From Ruminococcus gauvreauii (lineage in GTDB: Bacteria; Bacillota; Clostridia; Lachnospirales; Lachnospiraceae): a stretch of 64,000 nt of DNA. The DNA lies in contig NZ_CP102290.1 of NCBI RefSeq assembly GCF_025151995.1, positions 744,001 to 808,000 on the forward strand, written 5' to 3'. Positions 36,689-45,757 of the stretch are shown here, piece by piece; position 1 is the stretch's first letter; each line of letters opens with the position of its first letter. A program made the position numbers and the translations under genes. The notes beneath the pieces are model-generated. The model saw only the letters and a program-made list of their open reading frames with translations, was not told the DNA's origin and searched no databases.

Positions 36689-37273
36689 TTAAAATGCCTC
36701 CAATATCGGTTGATACTGCTCATTTTCCAGTGCAAGCTGTAGAGTAGGGATCAACATTTCTGTATGGGCAATCAATGAATTCGCCTTCTTGCGGGGATTA
36801 TCCTGCCCGAATGGGACAAAGAAAATATTTTTTGCATTGAGAAGAAGTCCGATATTCTTCATATTCATGCCGAGTGCATCATTCGTCGAGATTGAAATAA
36901 CGAGCGGTTTATTATTTCTGAGATGCGCTTTTGCCGCCATAAGAACAGGTGTGTCTGTGATACCATTTGCCAGTTTTGCAAGAGTATTTCCTGTACACGG
37001 AAAAATCACCAGAACATCCAGCAGACTTCTCGGACCGATGGGCTCTGCATCCCGAATACACAGGATCGGCGGCTTTCCAGTGATTCTTTCCGCCTTTTCC
37101 ATAAAATCTTCGGCTTTTCCAAAACGGCTGTCGGTGGTCTGAACCGCATCCGAAAAAACAGTCACCACGTCTGCCCCTTCCTCCACAAGATTTCCAAGTT
37201 CCGCAAAAATTTTATCCAGAGTACAGAACGAACCTGTGATCGCAACACCGACCTTCTTACCCTTTAATTCCAT
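36689..37273 (-). CDS. dpaB: Dipicolinate synthase subunit B
   Basis: 194 residues with a flavoprotein fold (VGVAITGSFCTLDKIF, VIFPCTGNTLAKLANGITD). It works with DpaA to make dipicolinic acid from a lysine-pathway intermediate in the mother cell. It overlaps dpaA by ten bases. Confidence 0.93.
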   Translation of the reverse strand: MELKGKKVGVAITGSFCTLDKIFAELGNLVEEGADVVTVFSDAVQTTDSRFGKAEDFMEKAERITGKPPILCIRDAEPIGPRSLLDVLVIFPCTGNTLAKLANGITDTPVLMAAKAHLRNNKPLVISISTNDALGMNMKNIGLLLNAKNIFFVPFGQDNPRKKANSLIAHTEMLIPTLQLALENEQYQPILEAF

Positions 37274-38190
37274 ACTTCTTTCCTTCCAACACTATTACTA
37301 TTCTCTCCTTCAGGCGCCAATATATGCATCATCCTGAGCTGTCTGTCAATGTACGCCGCATACCCCTCGCCGGATGTCTGCGGTGCGTACCGGCCCGGAA
37401 GTCCGGGCACCAGCATGGTCTTTCGTTTCAGCTTCCTTGCACACTCAAAGTCCACCCCGCCTTTCCCGGATGCAATATCTATGATCAGGACATCTGCATC
37501 CGTTCTCACCAGGCTCTCCTCTTCCAGCACCATCCCCGGCACTGTATTAAAGATAAATGTTTTCCCCTGTATGATTTTTGGAAGGCGCTCCAACGGTTCG
37601 GCAGTAAGCCCCGATGCCTGTGCGGCAGCTCTCTGCTGTTCACTTCTGCAGCATACGGTTACCTCTGCTGAAAGTCCTTTCAGCTTTTCTGCCAGTACTT
37701 TTGCACATCTTCCATACCCCAGAATCAGGCACCCGCTGCCATGCAAGGCTGCAGGGTGGTTTTTCATCGCATCCAGGATGGCACCTTCCGCTGTGGGTAC
37801 GGCATTAAAAATCGACAATGCCTCATCCTTCATATAATCACAGCAGCAGATCCCCTGCTGCTCACAGTATTCCCTGACTTCCTCCGTGATCAAACCGCCA
37901 AACAACGCCTCCATTCCGGCAGCATTCTGATAAAGTACAGGCAGTTCCAGATCCAGACATTCCACACCTGCACAGATACTGTTATTTCTTGAAAATGGAA
38001 TTCCCCCGGCTACACATTTCGAACAGCTCAACGCTTCTGCCAGGCTGCCTGCCTTCACGGCAGAAGCCATATCACTTCCTGTGTCAAATGTCCCGTAGCA
38101 GATGACTGAATAACCAATTTTTTTCAGTGCATCCGCCATATACACCAGACGGGAATCACCCCCGATTACAGCTATATCAAATAAAGTCAC
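37264..38190 (-). CDS. dpaA: Dipicolinate synthase subunit A
   Basis: 308 residues from a GTG at 38190 (VTLFDIAVIGGDSRLVYM), placed by the GGAGGT nine bases upstream; the longer frame to 38307 would run through the promoter. N-terminal and C-terminal Rossmann-like parts, the latter with LILGYGRCAKVLAEKL. First gene of dpaA-dpaB-asnB, with a sigma-K-like promoter at 38220-38247. This places the operon in the late mother-cell programme and shows that the organism makes spores. Confidence 0.93.
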   Translation of the reverse strand: MTLFDIAVIGGDSRLVYMADALKKIGYSVICYGTFDTGSDMASAVKAGSLAEALSCSKCVAGGIPFSRNNSICAGVECLDLELPVLYQNAAGMEALFGGLITEEVREYCEQQGICCCDYMKDEALSIFNAVPTAEGAILDAMKNHPAALHGSGCLILGYGRCAKVLAEKLKGLSAEVTVCCRSEQQRAAAQASGLTAEPLERLPKIIQGKTFIFNTVPGMVLEEESLVRTDADVLIIDIASGKGGVDFECARKLKRKTMLVPGLPGRYAPQTSGEGYAAYIDRQLRMMHILAPEGENSNSVGRKEVWN

Positions 38191-38219
38191 TTCGAGTAAA
38201 CCTCCGTGTCTGCTCGTTT

Positions 38220-38247
38220 TAATATATGCCATAAAATTAGAAAACGT
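38220..38247 (-). promoter_or_regulatory. Sigma-K-like promoter of dpaA
   Basis: On the minus strand CATATATTA fits the -10 consensus CATAnnnTA, with an AC at the -35 position 17 bases upstream. It lies about 30 bases before the GTG start. Confidence 0.6.
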
Positions 38248-38273
38248 GTAGTTTTGCATCCCTGCAGAGAATT

Positions 38274-38280
38274 TGTCGAA
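38274..38280. promoter_or_regulatory. Spo0A box between dpaA and the Spo0A-like gene
   Basis: TGTCGAA, an exact 0A box, 84 bases before the start of the Spo0A-like gene. A weaker TGTCAAAA occurs on the other strand 12 bases downstream. Confidence 0.6.
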
Positions 38281-38363
38281 TTTACGCGAATTTTGACATT
38301 TATTCAATTTTTCCCCTAATCATTCGTATTCTTTTAGAATAAGACAGTTAGAGGAGAAACATC

Positions 38364-38696
38364 ATGAAAAAAATCAATAATCTGATCCACGCGCTTGGCA
38401 TACATGCAACATACCGTGGTTACCATTATTTATGTTATGCACTGCAGCTCTGCCTTGAAGATGAAAATTACATCCTTTTCGTCTGGAAATGGCTTTACAG
38501 CGATATCGCTGCTCACTATGGCAAGAGCCGCTCCAGCGTTGAACATGCTTTGCGCACTGTTGTCGCAGCATGCTGGAATTACGGCAACAGAAATCTTCTG
38601 CATAAGATCGCCGGTTATCAGCTGGAGCAGTGCCCCACCGTCGGAGAATTCATCTCAATTCTGGTCCATTATCTGGAATCACAGGAAGAAGACTGA
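38364..38696 (+). CDS. Stand-alone Spo0A C-terminal DNA-binding domain
   Basis: 110 residues that align over their whole length with the Spo0A effector domain (HALGIHATYRGYHYLCYALQL, WLYSDIAAHYGKSRSSVEHALR), with no receiver domain in front. GAGGAG seven bases upstream supports the short start, and no receiver-like sequence occurs upstream. It could bind 0A boxes without phosphorylation and so compete with or replace Spo0A. Divergent from the dpa operon. Confidence 0.88.
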   Translation: MKKINNLIHALGIHATYRGYHYLCYALQLCLEDENYILFVWKWLYSDIAAHYGKSRSSVEHALRTVVAACWNYGNRNLLHKIAGYQLEQCPTVGEFISILVHYLESQEED

Positions 38697-38729
38697 CCCT
38701 CATGAGCAGGCCAGTCTTCCTTTTACATT

Positions 38730-38870
38730 TTACCCCCGGACTATAGAAGATTCTTCAGAATGCTGCAGATCGACAGGCTTCGGAACAAACTCCGTCATTC
38801 CGGCAGCAAAAGCCGCATCTGCGTCTTCCTGGAACGAATTTGCAATCCGCTTTTTCCTCCACACTCAGAT
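38730..38870 (-). pseudogene. Remnant of a receiver domain (hybrid kinase end)
   Basis: In the minus frame ending at 38730 the sequence ANSFQEDADAAFAAGM and TEFVPKPVD is the end of a receiver domain, and stop codons and frame changes cut it just upstream. It resembles the end of the hybrid kinase gene at 39657 (ANAFTEDIQESAEAGMTAHVSKP), from which it may be a degraded copy. Confidence 0.55.
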
Positions 38871-38975
38871 AAACTTCTCCTCCTGCCGGATACGCACCGG
38901 ATCCCCGTCCAGAAAGTCATGCCTCACATGCCGCGCCATATGGAATTCTTCCCAATCCCGCACTGTGTTTTCTCT

Positions 38976-39650
38976 TCATACGGATTCCTCCCCGTCAATC
39001 AAAGGCAGAACCTCTGACAAGTCATGCACTACCATAACGTCATCGTATGATTTTCCCTTCGTTCTTTGTACGAGAACAGGCCGTATCCCTGCCGCTCTGG
39101 CACCCAGCACATCAGAGCCGTAGGAATCACCGATATGCAGCACCTCATCCGCATTGCACCCGCTTACCTCCAGCGCCTTATCGAACAGCTCCCGGTGCGG
39201 TTTGCAGGCACGGACCATGCCTGCGCAGATTATGCCCGCCGGCCGAAGCTGCTTATCTTCCATGCTCTTCGTTACATACTCGATCCCGTTATTGCTGATC
39301 ATATAGATTGGCACCGGGCATAGATCGAAAAACTCTCTTGCATCCGGGAACGCCGGGGCACATACCCAGAATGCACGAATCAGTTCATGCAGTTCCCTCA
39401 GATTTTCTTTCAGATGAATTTGCTCGGTAAGGATTTGCAGGATCTTATCAACAATCTCATCTTCCGTCAGATAATTTTCCCCACAGCTATTCTCCTCATA
39501 CTGTTTCATAAGTTTCCACCAGAGCGCCAGAACGGCCTGAGGATCATGCAGGTCACTGTTCTGACACACACGTCTTACTACCTCTCTGATTTCTTCACCG
39601 TCCTCCTTCACCGTCGTTCCCGTGTAATCTATAAATACTGCTTTTATCAT
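38976..39650 (-). CDS. HAD-superfamily hydrolase
   Basis: 224 residues. It has the later HAD motifs (YMISNNG, KPHRELFDKAL, HIGDSYGSDVLGARAAGI); the first motif reads FIDYTGT, where the second Asp of DxD is Tyr-shifted, so the start region differs from the usual DxDGT. That change may weaken phosphatase activity. It lies six bases after the hybrid kinase gene and is probably co-transcribed with it. Confidence 0.8.
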   Translation of the reverse strand: MIKAVFIDYTGTTVKEDGEEIREVVRRVCQNSDLHDPQAVLALWWKLMKQYEENSCGENYLTEDEIVDKILQILTEQIHLKENLRELHELIRAFWVCAPAFPDAREFFDLCPVPIYMISNNGIEYVTKSMEDKQLRPAGIICAGMVRACKPHRELFDKALEVSGCNADEVLHIGDSYGSDVLGARAAGIRPVLVQRTKGKSYDDVMVVHDLSEVLPLIDGEESV

Positions 39651-39656
39651 AGCTTT

Positions 39657-42600
39657 TCAACTTACTCCTTTTTTATCCAATACACTCTTTAAGGTCGCCC
39701 GCAGGATATCCATATCGATCGGCTTTGACACATGTGCCGTCATGCCGGCTTCCGCCGATTCCTGAATATCCTCCGTAAATGCATTGGCCGTCATTGCGAT
39801 GATCGGAATACTTCCGGCATCCACGCGCCCCATGTTCCGGATTGCGCGGGTCGCATCATATCCATTCATGCAAGGCATCTGAATATCCATCAGTATCGCA
39901 TCGTACGTGCCAGGTTTGGCATTCCGGAACAAGTTCACCGCCTGCTGTCCGTCCTTTGCGAGCACAGTTTCCGCTCCGTGCAGCAGCAGCAGTTCACACA
40001 GAATCTCAGCATTAATATCATTATCTTCCGCCACCAGAAAATGCCGCCCCAAAAAGCATGTATCGTTTCTGTCATCCGCCGGCTCTCCTGAAACCTGTTC
40101 CCTGACTGTTTCCACTTTCTGTACGGTCTCAAACTCCAGTTCCACGCTGAACGTCGTTCCCTCATTCACCCGGCTATCTACGGAAATACTGCCTCCCATC
40201 AGATTTACCAGCCCTCTTGTGATACTGAGCCCCAGTCCCGTACCCTCAATGCGCCGGGCACTGTAATCACGGCTGAAGGGAACAAAAATATTCTCAAGAT
40301 ACTCTTCCGGCATGCCTATCCCCGTATCCCGAACCTGAAAGCGATATCGCACACGCCCCGCATGCGGTACAGGCTGTATTTCTTCCACAAGGAAGTCCAC
40401 CCGTCCGCCCTTTGGTGTGAATTTCACCGCATTGCTCAGAATATTGATGAGTATCTGACTGATTCGCAGGGAATCCCCCCAAAAATACTCCTGGGAGATC
40501 TTCTCCATCCTGAGTGCAAGGCAAAGCCCTGCCTCATTTGCCTGCGGTTCCATGATCGCATAAATCTGCTGTATCAATTCGCAAAGCGACACCGCTCTGC
40601 AGTTTAATGTAATCTTGGATCGCTCGATCCTGCTCATATCCAGGACATCATTGACAAGGCTCAGCAGATGTCTGGATGCAACGGTTATTTTATGCAGACA
40701 GTCGGCAACCCGGTCCGTGTTATTCAGGTGCGCCTGTGCCAGCGTTGTCATTCCTATGATGGCATTCATAGGAGTCCTGATGTCATGACTCATAGCAGAG
40801 AGGAAATCGCTTTTAGCGAGGTTTGCCTCCTTTGCAAGTATCAGTGCTTCCTCCAGCGCTTCTTTGCTCTGCCGTTCAGCCGTCAGCATATCCGTCACAT
40901 CTGCCCGGACCATGCATACGGTTCTGTGGTTCTGATCTCCCCACAGGACATTCACCTGCTTGTACCGTATCTCCGTCTCCGCCTGATATGGGATCACAAA
41001 ATCATAACCGGCCGGTTCCTCCTCCAGCCGCTGCAGCATGTTTTCCAGAAAAAAATTGTCAAATGCTTCGGCTTTGTTCTCTTCCGTAACATATCTGTTG
41101 ACAAATTGTATGACCGATTCATTATAATGCTCAATGATATGCGGAGGCAGGTTTTCCAGCACTGCCCGGCGCGTAAACATAGTAAACTGTTCCTTCCTGA
41201 TATTGATAAAACCCATCAGTTCAAACGTATACGCCAGCATATTCAGCAGACCCTGCTGTTCTCTGACCGAAGCTGTGATGTCTGTGCACATCAGACATGC
41301 CCTGCCCAGACGCATGTCGATTGCCGAAACCGTAATATTTTTTGTTCTGATATCATGTTTTTCATCCAGAACAGAATAAGAAAATGTATAATTTCCTTCT
41401 TTGTCAAGCCTTCGGCGCATTTCTTTTATGTCCAGCCCTCTGGCATACTCTTCTCTGTCCTTCGGCACAACCGAGGACTCAAGCATAAGCTTTACCCGTT
41501 CTGAAAGCCGTCCGCACTCTGCCGGAACATTGCCGGCATCAGGATTATATGACAGCAGCGTAAAGTAATCCCGGTCGAGATTCAGATCCATCACGACATC
41601 ATGGCTTGCCTCTGAAAGCTGGTGCAGAATCCGTTCAGATACCATCTGCTCTGTGATATCCGTTACCGTCAGTATTCCGGTAATATCACCGGTATCAGGC
41701 GCCTCCAGCAGATTAACATTAAACTGCACATAACGTCCCTTCTGATCACCCGGCAGCCTTATGAAGCAATTGAGAATGTGTTCCATCTTCCCACCTGCAA
41801 ATGCCTTCCTCATCGGCTCATTGAGGTAAGTATCCACAAAAACAGCCCGTTCTTCCTCGTCTTCGATAAAACCCGCTATGCCGCTAAAAAAATCCTCCCG
41901 TTTTCTGCCAAAAGTCTGAAGCAGGCCGGAATGTGTATAATCGATGATCTCCAATATCCGGTTCTTTGATACATTACAATGACCAATAATCAATGCATCC
42001 GGTCCGGGGGTACGATAATGCTGGAGAATGATTTCTTCATACTGGCGCCGGATCTGCTCTTTCTCCTCGACATTCTGGCTGATATCCGTATACATACAGT
42101 AGAGTCTGCGCACGCCGTCCGTCATCTGAATCAGTGACAGCGTCAGTCTGGTCCAGATATATCCCCCGTCACCCAGTTTCATCCGGCCGGTCAGTTCACA
42201 ATGCCCCTCCCCTTTTTCCATATACTTTCTAAGTGTTTCCAGGTTTCCCTCCCGGTCATCCGGATGTACCCCTGCAAAAAGGTCATGTTCATATAACTCT
42301 TTGACCTCTTCGACAGTCATATGGGTCATCGCCGCAAGCCCGTCAGAGACAAATTCCAGTCTCATGGTGCCATCCTTCTCACAGCAGATAACGGAAACCC
42401 CTCCCGGCAGCTTTTCCACGACATTCCTGAAATATATCTCCAACAGTTCTTTTTCTTTTCTTGTGTGTGCTTCCTCCGTGATATCCCTGATATATTTCAC
42501 GTAGGCCGGTATTCCGTTCCAGTCCAGTTCCCGATAACGGGTGCTGAAAACCCGGTCTGTATCCCCCGTCTGCATCTCATGCTCCTCGCCCTCTGTGCCG

Positions 42601-43940
42601 TCCTTGCGCAGTGTACAGAATTCACATGGTGCATCTTTGTGGAACAGTATCTCATAACACTTCTTTCCGAGATAATCCGTTCCCTTCATAATGGAATTTC
42701 TGGGTTCATTAGCATACAGCAGATCATAATTCGCCTTGTCGATCACATAAATCCCATCCGTCATTTCATCGGCCATGTTCTGGAACAGTCGTGCTTCTGC
42801 AGACATACCGGTAAACACCGCATAAAATCTCGCATCCTCTGAGACTTCTCCCATACGGCGTCCGTTCAGATGAACCCATATCAGGTTTCCGTCTTTGTGC
42901 CGCATCCGGTAAGAAATATCCAGCACGCCCCCGTTCTCAAATGCAGCATATACCGATGCCTTTACGCGTTCTCTGTCCAGTTCGCAGACGGCATCAAAGA
43001 TATCGTGTTTGCACATCCCCTGGTACTCTTTTCGGCTATGACCTGAAAGCGCCATCGCCCCGTCTGAAAAAAAGACCGGAACCAGCCGCTTCCCCTTCAT
43101 ACGATAGCTTGCGATTCCTCCTGGTATGGAGTTCACAAGATATTCCAGTTCCAGCTTTGCCTGTTTCAATTCTGTAACATTATGGAAGACACAGTGAAGC
43201 AGAGGACAGCCGTCCTCCTCCCCGATCCACTTTACATGTGCATGCACCCACACGATATGTCCATCCCTGTGCTGTTTGCGGAATTCAAACTCTTTTGTGC
43301 CGCGGCATCTGATCACTTCCCTGGCTTTTGACACCACCATGTCCATATCCTTCCAGTATGTCATCAAAGCCGCGTCCTGCATCGTCAGTTCCCGGTACTC
43401 TTCCACCGTATACCCTGACAACTCCGGCACGCCATCTGAAAAATAAACGGTTTCAAAGATATCCGATACCTTGTAAATCGCAACCCCACCCGGTATGGCA
43501 TTGATGATGTCCTGCATTTTATCATTAATGCCTGTCAATTCGTTTCTCAGGTGTTCCTGCTCATTCGTCAGTTCTTCCTCTTTTCTTTTTTCAGTGATGT
43601 CCAGTATGTACTCAATATGTGCGGGAGTTCCCGCCCAGTCTATGATTTTTCCGCTGAGCTGATAGAGGCGTTTGTTGCCCGGATGCCGGAATTCCCGGGC
43701 CCAGAGTTCTGAATGGCTCATCTTTCCGATCCGGCAAAAAGGACACGGTTCATCAAAACCGGCAGCCTGGTAGCAGGTAAGTCCACGGATATCCACATTC
43801 TGTTCCAGAAATAAATCTCCGGCCATACGGTTTACGTATAACAGCTTCATGGTGTCGATCGATGTGACGAACACAGCCAGCGGCGCATTGTCCAATACCA
43901 CCGTCATCTGGTCCATTGAAAGCTGATTATCCTCTGTCAT
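39657..43940 (-). CDS. Very large multi-PAS hybrid histidine kinase
   Basis: 1,427 residues from the ATG at 43940 (GGAGG nine bases upstream). At least six PAS-like domains lie in tandem over residues 1-1000; two of them start with paired Cys motifs (CPFC and CEFC) that could bind a cluster or metal. The HisKA phosphoacceptor is SAMSHDIRTPMNAI (about residue 1040), the ATPase has NILSNAVKFTP, DTGIGMP and GTGLGLS, and the C-terminal receiver has the Asp in AILMDIQMP. No membrane segment, so it senses inside the cell. There is no output domain; it probably passes phosphate to a separate protein. Confidence 0.9.
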   Translation of the reverse strand: MTEDNQLSMDQMTVVLDNAPLAVFVTSIDTMKLLYVNRMAGDLFLEQNVDIRGLTCYQAAGFDEPCPFCRIGKMSHSELWAREFRHPGNKRLYQLSGKIIDWAGTPAHIEYILDITEKRKEEELTNEQEHLRNELTGINDKMQDIINAIPGGVAIYKVSDIFETVYFSDGVPELSGYTVEEYRELTMQDAALMTYWKDMDMVVSKAREVIRCRGTKEFEFRKQHRDGHIVWVHAHVKWIGEEDGCPLLHCVFHNVTELKQAKLELEYLVNSIPGGIASYRMKGKRLVPVFFSDGAMALSGHSRKEYQGMCKHDIFDAVCELDRERVKASVYAAFENGGVLDISYRMRHKDGNLIWVHLNGRRMGEVSEDARFYAVFTGMSAEARLFQNMADEMTDGIYVIDKANYDLLYANEPRNSIMKGTDYLGKKCYEILFHKDAPCEFCTLRKDGTEGEEHEMQTGDTDRVFSTRYRELDWNGIPAYVKYIRDITEEAHTRKEKELLEIYFRNVVEKLPGGVSVICCEKDGTMRLEFVSDGLAAMTHMTVEEVKELYEHDLFAGVHPDDREGNLETLRKYMEKGEGHCELTGRMKLGDGGYIWTRLTLSLIQMTDGVRRLYCMYTDISQNVEEKEQIRRQYEEIILQHYRTPGPDALIIGHCNVSKNRILEIIDYTHSGLLQTFGRKREDFFSGIAGFIEDEEERAVFVDTYLNEPMRKAFAGGKMEHILNCFIRLPGDQKGRYVQFNVNLLEAPDTGDITGILTVTDITEQMVSERILHQLSEASHDVVMDLNLDRDYFTLLSYNPDAGNVPAECGRLSERVKLMLESSVVPKDREEYARGLDIKEMRRRLDKEGNYTFSYSVLDEKHDIRTKNITVSAIDMRLGRACLMCTDITASVREQQGLLNMLAYTFELMGFINIRKEQFTMFTRRAVLENLPPHIIEHYNESVIQFVNRYVTEENKAEAFDNFFLENMLQRLEEEPAGYDFVIPYQAETEIRYKQVNVLWGDQNHRTVCMVRADVTDMLTAERQSKEALEEALILAKEANLAKSDFLSAMSHDIRTPMNAIIGMTTLAQAHLNNTDRVADCLHKITVASRHLLSLVNDVLDMSRIERSKITLNCRAVSLCELIQQIYAIMEPQANEAGLCLALRMEKISQEYFWGDSLRISQILINILSNAVKFTPKGGRVDFLVEEIQPVPHAGRVRYRFQVRDTGIGMPEEYLENIFVPFSRDYSARRIEGTGLGLSITRGLVNLMGGSISVDSRVNEGTTFSVELEFETVQKVETVREQVSGEPADDRNDTCFLGRHFLVAEDNDINAEILCELLLLHGAETVLAKDGQQAVNLFRNAKPGTYDAILMDIQMPCMNGYDATRAIRNMGRVDAGSIPIIAMTANAFTEDIQESAEAGMTAHVSKPIDMDILRATLKSVLDKKGVS

Positions 43941-44119
43941 ATCCGTTTTCCTCCTTCGGTTTTTCCTGTGCTGATCAGCCATACCCCTGCCGCCGCATCC
44001 CTGTAGACAAGGTGTGCGGCGCCTTCAAATGCTTACGAAACATTAAGTTTATTATATATTCCCGCACTAACTCTGTAAAGCATTGAATGCGCGAAAGATG
44101 CATGTAAGCCCGGACGGAA

Positions 44120-45607
44120 TTATTGATGATAATAGCTTAAAAAGTCTGCCATATTACCGACTGCCTCCTCCAAAACTTCAACTCTGGGAAGATATACGAT
44201 CCTGAAATGATCCGGCTGCTCCCAGTTGAATCCTCCTCCGTGTATAATCAAAATCTTCTTATCCCTCAAAAGATCGAATGCAAACTGTTCATCATCCCTG
44301 ATATTGAACTTCTTTATATCCAGTTTGGGAAAAATATAGAAGGCTGCCTTCGGTTTTACCGCAGTTATCCCCGGTATGTCAGTCAATGCCTTATAAATAT
44401 ATTCTCTCTGTTCATATACCCGGCCGCCCGGTACAATATAATGATCGACACTCTGATGTCCTCCCAGGGCAGTCTGTACGATTGACTGTGCCGGTACATT
44501 AGAGCAGAGCCTCATATTGGAGAGCATATTAATGCCTTCAATATAATCCCCTGCCGCCCTTTTATTCCCGCTTAGGATCATCCAGCCGATCCGGAAGCCT
44601 GCAATCATATGAGACTTCGACAGACCGCTGAATGTCACGCAGAATAAATCAGGTGCCAAAGATGCGATCGAAACGTGTTCCTCCCCGTCCATCACAAGGC
44701 GGTCATAGATTTCATCAGAGAAGATTATGAGCTGATGATCTCTGGCGATATCGACAATCTGCTGCAGCACTTCCCTCGGATAAAGGGCACCCGTTGGATT
44801 GTTCGGATTAATAATAACAATAGCCTTTGTCCGGTCATTGATCTTCTTTTTTATATCATCCAGATCAGGATACCACTCCGCCTGTTCATCGCAGACATAA
44901 TAGACCGCCTTCCCTCCTGCAAGCGTAGCACACGCAGTCCACAGCGGGTAGTCCGGAGAAGGAATCAGAATTTCATCACCATCATCGAGCAGCGCTGACA
45001 TACATAGATTTATCAGTTCACTGACACCGTTTCCTGTATAAATATCCTCTGTTGAAACATTCGGCAGCTTCTTGATCTGTGCATACTGCATGATCGCCTT
45101 CCTGGCAGAAAAAAGCCCCTTCGCCGAGGAATATCCTTCACATTCAGTCAGCTGCTGCCGCATATCATAGATTACCTCATCCGGTGTGCGAAAACCGAAC
45201 GGGGCCGGATTGCCAATATTGAGTTTCAGAATCTGTGTTCCCTCTCCCTCCATCCTGGCAGCTTCTTCCACAACGGGTCCTCTGACATCATATAAGACAT
45301 GTTCCAGTTTTGACGATTTTTTAAATTCACGCATCTCTTTTCCTCCCGACACAGCAGCATCTCCGCTGACTTTTGATTTCTCCTGGGGTTCTTTTCCAAC
45401 CAGCCAGTCTTCTCCTACATGCAGTTCTCCGGCTAAAAACCGTAAGATCTCTGCCCTCGGCACTGTTTTTCCACTCACGTATTGACTTATATGGCTCTTG
45501 CCAAGCTTAATCCCCTGTTCTTCCGCTGCTCTGACCAGATCAATCTGTTTCAAACTCTGACTGTCCATTGCACTTTTCAACCTGTCTGCAAACGTTTCTT
45601 TATACAT
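44120..45607 (-). CDS. XRE-type DNA-binding domain fused to AlaA-like aminotransferase
   Basis: 495 residues. Residues 8-68 form a helix-turn-helix of the XRE/Cro type (LKQIDLVRAAEEQGIKLGKSHISQYVSGKTVPRA); residues 95-495 form a fold-I aminotransferase (NPNNPTGALYPREVL, FSGLSKSHMIAGFRIGW with the PLP Lys). The enzyme part resembles glutamate-pyruvate aminotransferase AlaA. This differs from GntR-type MocR regulators, which carry a winged helix instead. Five GTTCAAT repeats in its own promoter suggest autoregulation. Confidence 0.88.
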   Translation of the reverse strand: MYKETFADRLKSAMDSQSLKQIDLVRAAEEQGIKLGKSHISQYVSGKTVPRAEILRFLAGELHVGEDWLVGKEPQEKSKVSGDAAVSGGKEMREFKKSSKLEHVLYDVRGPVVEEAARMEGEGTQILKLNIGNPAPFGFRTPDEVIYDMRQQLTECEGYSSAKGLFSARKAIMQYAQIKKLPNVSTEDIYTGNGVSELINLCMSALLDDGDEILIPSPDYPLWTACATLAGGKAVYYVCDEQAEWYPDLDDIKKKINDRTKAIVIINPNNPTGALYPREVLQQIVDIARDHQLIIFSDEIYDRLVMDGEEHVSIASLAPDLFCVTFSGLSKSHMIAGFRIGWMILSGNKRAAGDYIEGINMLSNMRLCSNVPAQSIVQTALGGHQSVDHYIVPGGRVYEQREYIYKALTDIPGITAVKPKAAFYIFPKLDIKKFNIRDDEQFAFDLLRDKKILIIHGGGFNWEQPDHFRIVYLPRVEVLEEAVGNMADFLSYYHQ

Positions 45608-45620
45608 CTTTACCTCCGTA

Positions 45621-45710
45621 GTTCAATTTTTGTTCAATGGTTCAATTTATTTTGTTATAAATCTTATCATATCCAGCGCATGAGTTCAATATTTTTCAAG
45701 AAAGTTCAAT
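45621..45710 (-). promoter_or_regulatory. Promoter with five GTTCAAT repeats
   Basis: GTTCAAT occurs at 45621, 45632, 45640, 45684 and 45704, all in the same direction. The copy at 45684 doubles as the -35 box (TTGAAC on the minus strand), 17 bases from TAAGAT at 45661-45666. Confidence 0.75.
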
Positions 45711-45757
45711 AAAAAGAGGAGCCATTGCTGGCTCCCCATCTGCAAATCTATGTTTTA

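Noticed and set aside
40668..41504. 278-codon plus-strand frame inside the hybrid kinase gene
   Set aside because: Shadow of the kinase frame, with no start signal.
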